This document shows positions 56,601 to 64,000 of a stretch of DNA of 64,000 nucleotides, in pieces; the stretch's first letter is position 1; each line of letters begins with the position of its first letter. The notes beneath the pieces are model-generated. The model worked only from the letters and a program-made list of their open reading frames with translations. It searched no databases and was not told where the DNA came from. The position numbers and the translations under genes were made by a program. This DNA comes from Capsicum annuum (taxonomy: Eukaryota > Streptophyta > Magnoliopsida > Solanales > Solanaceae). Location: assembly GCF_002878395.1 (NCBI RefSeq), contig NC_061120.1:99195876-99259875 (forward strand), given 5' to 3'.

Positions 56601-57560
56601 ATATCACCCTTGCCCTATCTAATAACTCCTAAAGCAAGTAAGTACCATTGGGTCTAATCTCAGAAGTCTTAAACAATCTATTTGGAGAATGACATCCCCT
56701 ACCACACAAAGCCTCAAAAGGCATTATCTCAATACTCGAATGGTAGCTATTATTACAAGAAAACTCTACCAAGGATTAGTGTTTCTCCCACTGACCTCCA
56801 AAATCCATAACACAAGCTTGGAGCATATCCTCGAGAACCTGAATAGTCTGTTCTGACTACCCATAGGTCTAAGGATAGAAGGTTGTACTATGATCCACCT
56901 AAGTACCCAAATCCTATTGAAAAGCTCTCCAAAATCTCAACGTAAACATGGAACCCTGATCTGAAATGATAGATATAGGCACACCATGTAAATAGGCTAA
57001 TTCACTAACAATAGTCTAATATCTCGGGACCAAAAGACATCTGAAAAGGAATAAAATATGCTGACTTGGTCAACTGATCCCTAATGACCCAAATACCATC
57101 GAAACCACAAAAATTATGAGGCAAACCACTAACAAAGTCCATAATACTCTACTCTCATTTCCACTCGAGAATGGGCAACCTCTGAATCAGGCCACCGGGT
57201 ATCTAATGCTCAACCTTCACATTCTTACAACATTAATAATGAGCTACAAAGTCTGCCACCTCTCTCTTCATACCACTCTACCAATAATGGTTCCTCAAAT
57301 CTCTATACATCTTAGTTATACCAAAGATAATAAAATATTTAGAGTTGTGAGCCTCACAAAAAATTGACAAACTTAAGTCATCAAGCCTGGAAACACAAAT
57401 ATGGATATCAAATCTCAAAACACTCTCAGAATCTATGGTACCTCTTTTCGACAAAATACTCACCACCCGATCACGAACGATGCAAAGTCTCTTATCCTCA
57501 AACCGATGACCCCAAATCTACCCAAATAGCAAAGACCTTGCCTCAACACTAGAATCCTCC
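56600..57560 (-). pseudogene. Gypsy element 3 integrase core and zinc domain
   Basis: Minus-strand block LHGVPISIISDQGSMFTLRF near 56925-56990 contains the second catalytic Asp. FGITKMYRDLRNHYW at 57278-57320 marks the zinc domain. 56700-56850 keeps the AYNN-type region. Many stops. It continues into RNase H at higher coordinates. Confidence 0.6.
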
Positions 57561-57649
57561 TAGGGTAAGAAATATCAAGTCGCGCCATTAAGTTGGATAA
57601 GGAATGAATGTCCGAAGACAACGACCTTTGAGAAACTTAAATACAAGAT

Positions 57650-58200
57650 AAGCTACACATGGTCACCACCATCTGGCTTAAGGTGTACTGGACCATGTTT
57701 GCCTTGCCTGAGTAATACAAGATAGAGATCTCATAATCCTTAAGAAACTTTATCCATCGACGCTGCCTAGAACTAAGCTCTCTTTGGGTTATAATATGCT
57801 GATGACTAAGATGATCCTTGAAGATCTCACAATATACACCCTAAAGATAATGTCTACGAATCATAAGAACAAAAACTACAACTGCCAATTCTGAAGCATG
57901 TGTGAGTTAGTTTCACTCATGTACCTTAAACTATCTCAATGCATAAGCAATAAATCAACCTTGATACATCAATACAAAACCCAAATAAACAACACGAGCA
58001 TCATAATACACGATGAATCCCTCACTCTCAATAAAAGGATCCAAAATAAGAGTTGAAGTGAGAAATCTCTTGATCTTTCCAAAGCTTGACTCACACTCCT
58101 TGGACCATTAAAAAGGAATATCCTTTTGAGTCAATCTAGTCATCAACGCTACAATGGTAGAAAAACTCTCAATGAACCATCTATAGAAATAAACGAAACC
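57650..58200 (-). pseudogene. Gypsy element 3 RNase H
   Basis: Weak minus-strand similarity: a 'D-A-R-V-V-Y-L-G-F-V-L-M-Y' type block near 57960-58005 in the position of the RNase H first strand, and the region 58030-58140 like SFQELKTRLTSAPVL. Assigned mainly by position between RT and integrase. Confidence 0.5.
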
Positions 58201-59117
58201 AATGAACCTACGAACCTTAGTTCGAGAAGTAGGCTGACTTAATCACCAATAGCCTTGTTCTTTGCTGGGTTTACCATAATTCTATCCTTAGACACCACAT
58301 ACCAAAGGAATGTCACCAACACGAACCATAACACATATTTAGAAATTTTGGCAAAAAGAATATGATCTCTTAAAGTATGAAGGACAATTCTCAAATGCTA
58401 CATATGTTCCTCTCTTGTCCTCGAGTACACTAGGATGTCGTCGATGAATACAATAACAAAAGAATCCAAATAAGGCCTGAATACACATTTCATCAAATCC
58501 ATAAATGCAGCTAGGGAGTTGGTCAACCTAAAAGACATCACTAGAAAATCATAATCACCATAATGGGTCCTAAAGGTTGTATTTAGGATATCTTCAGCCC
58601 GAATTCTTAACTAATGGTAACTGGACCTCAAACCAATCTTAGTGACCATTGTTTCTCCTTGAAGATAGTCCAACAAATAATCAATACAAGGCATAGGGTA
58701 CCAATTCTTTACTGTCAGTTGATTAAGCTGCCAATAATCAATACACATACATATCAAACCATTCGTATTCTTCACAAACACCATAGGATCTCTCCAAGGA
58801 GACACACTCAGTATAATAAAACCATTATAAAGAAGATCCTAAAGCTGAGAATTTAGCTACTTAATCTCGATAGGATCCATATAATTAGATGCCATTGAAA
58901 TAGGTGTAGTGCCTAACTCAATACTATGCTCAAGAGGAAGGCTCTGTTGATTAGTAGGGAAAACATCAGAAAACTCATGAACTATAAAAATAGAGTCAAA
59001 CGATGAAGTCTTCACATAAACATCACGAATGTGAGAAATATAAGACTCACAATCCCTCAAAATAAGACTTCTAGCATTAATATAAGAAAAAATCCCTATT
59101 GCCTTCCAGCAAACCAC
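58200..59117 (-). pseudogene. Gypsy element 3 reverse transcriptase
   Basis: Minus strand: linker VHEFSDVFPTNQQSLPLEHS near 58960, then SPWRDPMVFVKNTNGLICMC and IDYWQLNQLTVKNWYPMPCI (58611-58805), then the catalytic FIDD at 58437-58448 followed by ILVYSR. Substitutions at conserved sites (for example KNTNG for KKDG) and stops show long decay. Confidence 0.72.
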
Positions 59118-59294
59118 TTCTTACCGTATAATCGGGGTTATGCTTGGCATGATAAAGGTAACAGTCTTGGCAAAATAATCCAAGACCAAATGATAGTGGG
59201 ATAACCTGTCCATGCCTAGAATCATATAAAAATCCACTATATCTAAGACAATAAGATCATCATGAGTGTCAAACTCTCAAATAGTCACAATACG

Positions 59295-59580
59295 TTATTT
59301 ATAAACCTGATACTCTACTAGATAATCACCTGCGGAAGTGGATACACATAATAAAATGGATAATGAATCCAAAGATAACTCTAGCCGCTGGGCATAATAA
59401 GCAGACACATAAGAATAAGTGGATCCCAAATAAAATAAAGTAAAATACGATCGATAGAACACAAAGATTGTACTTATGATAACAACATCTAAAGACTCAG
59501 CCTCGATTCTAATAGGTACGATATTCAACTAACCACACCCATTACCTGGCTAGGCTTCTGACCAATCTTCTATCATACGA
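59295..59580 (-). pseudogene. Gypsy element 3 protease
   Basis: Loop FYLGSTYSYVSAYYA where relatives have a D-x-G-S/T loop, so the catalytic Asp is lost. The following VSTSAGDYLVEYQVYK matches the conserved block after the active site. Confidence 0.62.
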
Positions 59581-59713
59581 GCCTGACAACATTATCGAGC
59601 ACCCTAGGACCACCCCTATGACCATGACCATGCATACTACCTTTGGCTGGGGGTAGAACTGCCTAAATCGGTAGAACACTTTGAAATAAAAGAACCATCG
59701 CTTCATGGATGGA

Positions 59714-59790
59714 GCACTCTCTCAAGAAATAACCAAAAGCTCCACAACCATAACATGCGATAAGCGTTGTACTAAAACTAGATAATTTAA
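59714..59790 (-). pseudogene. Gypsy element 3 gag zinc knuckle
   Basis: CYGCGAFGYFLREC at 59714-59755 on the minus strand, a CX2CX4HX4C knuckle with His changed to Tyr. The rest of gag is missing. At about 59790 it meets an LTR-derived fragment. Confidence 0.6.
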
Positions 59791-60480
59791 TTGACCCAAA
59801 ATAACCACTACTTAAGTGACCTAGTATTAGTTTAGTATTACTTGGTGACTACATAGGTAATCATTTAAGCTTCCATCACTTAAGCAGTAAGGGCGTAGAT
59901 TAAGGATGCCTCACTGGGTTAGCCTGATCACTTAAGCGGTCTATTAGGCGCTTTATCAGACCTCTACTTAAGCGACCCAAATGGTCGTTTAAGCAAAGCA
60001 CCAGCTGAAGCTCAATATTAAATAAACACTTTCACCCACTCCTTCGGATTCGTATGAAATTTCATATATGAAAACAAAATATGCTACCCTATAAAATTCA
60101 ATGTTCTAGAGTAAATGATGTAGTAGAAATTTCCATCCGAGATTCTTGTAATAAAAAGTGGTGCCACACCCATTTGACATTTTACTTAACTTCCTACTAA
60201 TGCCTCAAAATGAATATTAAGGCCTCGGGCCCTAAACCAATGGTCTACCTAGCCTAAAATCAATGTTCTGAAGCTGTTGGAACTGTTAGAATTGGCATAC
60301 GAGGTTGATTGATTGAAAATTTTACACTGGTAGACAATTTGATTCGACGAAGGCTTCAAAATAGAGAATTGGCTCTAAAAACCAAATAAACTACTCACTA
60401 ACTGAACTGTTGGTTCCAATAAATCATAAATGACTTAGGCCAGCTATAAAAAGGCTCTACGCCTGCCTTTCCTAAAAGTT
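59790..60480 (-). repeat. LTR U3 fragment
   Basis: Aligns with 54979-55560 and has 'cttaag' words at about 59806, 59877, 59928 and 59968. It directly adjoins the truncated gag, which a normal element could not have, so a deletion or recombination is likely. Confidence 0.5.
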
Positions 60481-60519
60481 GAGAGAGGTAATCATATAGG
60501 TGTATAGTTTGCATGGTAC

Positions 60520-60660
60520 TAAAAAAAGAGGTAGTAAAGGAAAAGAAAATGAATATGAGTGTGGTATTGTGCACAAAGAAATTTAAAAGAAAATCAAAAA
60601 AGAAGCTTGAGAAAAAAGAAAAAAAGGAGAGAAGATAGAAAAAGGATAATAAAAAATTGT
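60520..60660. repeat. Purine-rich tract
   Basis: About 130 bp almost only A and G on the + strand ('gaaaagaaaatg', 'gagaaaaaagaaaaaaagg'). Low complexity, no gene. Confidence 0.7.
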
Positions 60661-60780
60661 ACCTAGGGTCCAAAAATTTGAAAAGGGGACGAGAACTCAA
60701 AACTAGGAAACTGAGCCAAAATTATTATGGTGTCGAGGAGGGTAAGTAACTTTATCCATATATACCATTCCCATCCCCAA

Positions 60781-61490
60781 GCTGTTACGACCCAAAAACC
60801 AAGAGTCATGATGGCATTTGTCGCAGAAAGCCTATCACCCAAATTGATATAAAATGAGTAAATAATATCAAAACCCAAGGTAAGGCTTCTTGAACAAAGA
60901 CAAATCAAACATATACTATAATAGCAAAAATATACATAGCACAGATATGATAAATCTCCTAAAATTTGGTGCCACAATGTAAGAACCTGCTAAGTACATC
61001 TCAAAATCAAAATATACAAACTGATAGCCCAAAAGGAACATAATCTATCAATGAATACAAAATAAGAAATAAACTAGATAAGAAGAGATAGTAGATTAAA
61101 TTCAAAAACATTGAGAGATAGGTACTCAAAAATACTCCAAGCACCGCCCTAATCAGTTATCATATGACACACTCGTACCCTGATCTGCATTGAAGGGCCC
61201 AATAGGTATAAGTACAGTCAACTTATACTTAGTAGTTATCATAGGCCGACTAGGCAAAGTAGAAAATAAAGCATATAAAATACACACTATGGGCACGTGA
61301 CCTGCAATCAGAAATTATTCCAAATAGTAGACCACATTGTCTTTATTAACAGTGCTACAATACACACACATACCAAAATACAAGAAAAAGAAAGAAGTAC
61401 AAATAGATAGATATCACATCAAGAATAAAAATACAACACATAATGTAACAGTGTATGAAATGTAATGAAGATAATAATGATGATGTGATC
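60781..61490 (-). repeat. LTR end fragment
   Basis: Begins 'gctgttacgacccaaaaacc' and contains 'ataggccgactaggcaaag' near 61240, resembling 'tcagccgactaagctaaatc' in the next block. It is a short relative of the LTR blocks at 43007 and 61491. Confidence 0.4.
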
Positions 61491-64000
61491 GTCACGACCT
61501 GATTTACAAGTCATGATAGCACCTACTCTGTCCCGCTAGTAGGTAAGCCAAACCATAATTGGAGCTAAATGCAATGGTTAACTTGGTGGCAATTTTCCAA
61601 TCATAGGAGAAAATGAACAACACACTTATAAATAAGAAAACAATTCTAAATAGATAAAATAGTAAATACAAGATACCATCCCATGACCAGGTAGAGCCAG
61701 TACAAAAGAATTTAATAATAATACAACTCAAAGAAATAAAATAGTCAATAATATTTTTCTCAATAACTAAGGGCTTAAAATAAAAAAATACAAGGAAATA
61801 GGTGACTCCGACTCCAAGAGCTCACCCTATCTCCAGAAAATCAATACAATATAATCAATGATCAATGGCGAAAACTAGTACTCAGATCTACACAAAAAGG
61901 TATAAAATTATAGTATGAGTGCCGAGATGATGGGTACTTAGTAGGCATCATCAGCCGACTAAGCTAAATCATGATATAAGTACGATAAAATGCAAGATAA
62001 CATAGCTAAGTCAAAGTATAGATAAACCTGAAATAGCTCCAAAATAGTTGTGCATAGATAAGTAAATAAATTGGAATAATAACATAACATAAAGCTTCAA
62101 CACATGCGATCTTAACTATAAAATTTTCTCCCATACGTCAATTGGTGCGAAAAGTAAATAAATCGTCACAGTCTTTTATACGCATAGAGAGTACAATCAA
62201 GATAGAATAATTCAATCATCCAACATTATAACTAACCTTCATCGTTATTTAACCATCATTTCACAATTTACCAATATTTGACAAAGTACCCATATTCAAT
62301 AACTCTACCAATATATAACAACCTTAAAATCATCATCTATACACTAGTCTGTTAATCAGCTATCCATCTCTTATTAGTAATTCAATTATTGAATAGTCAT
62401 CATATATCAACTAGTCATCACTTATCAACTAGCCATTATTTTCCAACTATTCCTTTTACCACTAGAGTCCCTTTGTGTCATGCCACATTATAACCATTTC
62501 CTTATTTTCCAACTTAGCCAAAATGCTTCTTTCAATCTCACACCCAGATATAATTAATCATAAGAAGTATATCATCATAGCATAATAGGCATACCTGGAC
62601 TCAAACTGGTAACTATGATTAATATCCAGCCTTGAACCAGTAAATATTCAATAGCCGGACTCAAATCTATAATTTTAATCAATAGCCAGACTTGAATCAG
62701 TAGATAATCAATAGTGCGACAATTATCTTCAGGACTCAAATTGGGTATATGTGTATAATCAACAACATAATAATCTTCTAGACTCGAACTGGATATATGT
62801 ATATATATATATATATATATATAATAAACATCATAAAAAGTATCATCAATAGCCTCAATGATAACATACTTAATAGGCGTCAACCATCATATTAATGAAT
62901 ATAACCATCAAGTATCAAGATTTCTCAATATTGCCACAAAACACATTATTGAGAGACTAATAAGCGTAAAAGATCTCAAAAACTAATGATGTGTCATAGT
63001 CTAAAGTGGGTTAAGAGTTAATTTCTAATCCTCGAGTTCCATTTTAGGCAAATTCAACCCAAACTAGGCTTAAATTTTCTAAATCCACTTTTAGATGTAA
63101 AACAAGCCACAATTAGTCCTACAGTAGAGATTATTCTCCAAAACATTAACTAAGTCCAATGGAAACTAAGGCAACCTTCATTAGTGTAAGCAACTAAGGC
63201 CAAATTCACCCTAAGAATGAGTGTCTAAAGCATTTTTATCTAAATTGAATGATATAAGGCATTCTCATGCTAAATATGAGAAAGGAAGTCCAGTTTACCT
63301 AAGGCATACAGAAATAAGCTAAGTGTTTCAACTCTATCATTTCAAAATAGTCTAAACAGTCCAACTAAGCTAAGTTTATCATTTCATAAATCCAATACCT
63401 AAAACCTATCCAAAATCTTACAAGATATCATAAACATACTATGACAAATCGCAATCTATCAAGGGATAAACCTACCCTACCTCAATGCCAAAGATAGCTT
63501 AATGAACTGCTAAAGCATCACTTTTTCCATACGTAAAGCCTCCTAAAGACTCCAAGCTATCATAAACATATTCTATTCATCAATACAAGAATAGAAATAC
63601 CCATATTGTACCATTGTGGTTTGGGTCAAAACATTACATCAAAACCGCATGTGGGTCCCTTTTATGAAAATCAAGTGTCAAAAACCAATCCAACATTCTT
63701 ACATTCTCAAGGAATCATTATACTCAAAAATAGGTAATAATCAAGCTAAATTGGTGCTTAACTCAAGACCTAAGGGTTTTGGAGTTTTGAGCAATAAATC
63801 AAGAAATTTCACCAAGAAATGGGTGAATTCTTACCTAAAATTAAAAGATAATCGCGAAAATAAATGTTAATCTAGCTTCTCAATCACCAACAAGTTTTAA
63901 TTTTAACCCTTACATTATTTAGGGTTTGTTAGCTCTCAAGAAAGTGATAAAGAATGGCCAAAATTGTGGAAAATGATACTTTTACACCAGTCCAGGTATC
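61491..64000 (-). repeat. LTR-like block, runs off the window
   Basis: Begins 'gatcgtcacgacctgattta' and aligns with 43007-45030 over its length, ending in 'caccagtccaggtatc', which corresponds to 'ccccaaccaggtatt' near 45020. The 62580-62800 part holds a degenerate tandem repeat built on 'ccggactcaaa'. The remaining U3 would lie beyond the window. Confidence 0.5.
62799..62823. repeat. TA microsatellite
   Basis: About 25 bp of TA dinucleotides within the LTR-like block. Confidence 0.85.

Noticed and set aside
60398..60977. Minus-strand Phe/Ser-rich ORFs
   Set aside because: They are the reverse reading of the purine-rich tract and LTR fragments; no domain.

Overview
This window is nuclear DNA of a flowering plant, most probably a nightshade (Solanaceae). 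It looks like repeat-rich, gene-poor heterochromatin. I find no host gene. The evidence is several Ty3/gypsy (Tekay/Del-type chromovirus) retrotransposons in different states of decay, and a long endogenous pararetrovirus (EPRV, Caulimoviridae) array with the gene order of the solanaceous genus Solendovirus. Solanaceae is an inference from the EPRV type; I could not run a search.

Layout: 1-3298 is most of a chromovirus 5' LTR and contains a 100-N assembly gap with the same 212 bp on both sides. 3470-7411 is its decayed gag-pol on the + strand, followed by a 3' LTR fragment (7429-8190). At an AT run near 8185 this abuts an LTR in the opposite orientation (8200-9327), which belongs to a minus-strand gypsy element whose gag-pol runs from 14138 down to about 9545. 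14200-15860 is unassigned. 15868-18653 is an LTR-like block with two AT microsatellites. 18660-21970 is unassigned, and 21973-23218 holds two copies of the start of another LTR.

23219-42694 is the main feature: about 2.5 head-to-tail EPRV genome copies on the minus strand, called copy 1 (42694-38531), copy 2 (38530-30867) and copy 3 (30866-23219). Each reads primer-binding site (PBS), coiled-coil/coat-protein ORF, movement protein, protease-RT-RNase H, inclusion-body/transactivator ORF, then TATA box and poly(A) signal. Every copy has stops and frameshifts, so none is a working virus. Between the promoter and the PBS, where a plain untranslated leader is expected, lie five tightly packed small ORFs (a to e). 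They look like a duplicated two-gene module (a resembles c, b resembles e), and the last one reads through the PBS. This cassette is the best candidate here for something undescribed.

43007-64000 is a nest of gypsy LTR elements. The clearest is a structurally complete Tekay-type element at 45083-54973 with 2.4-kb LTRs, PBS, polypurine tract and 5-bp target duplications GTTGT. It sits inside an older LTR (43007-45082 plus 54979-about 55630) of a decayed minus-strand gypsy element (55650-59790). Further fragments of related LTRs fill 59790-64000. The mobile-element genes would have served only their own replication. The likely present role of the region is as a silenced repeat block and a source of small RNAs, which is inference.
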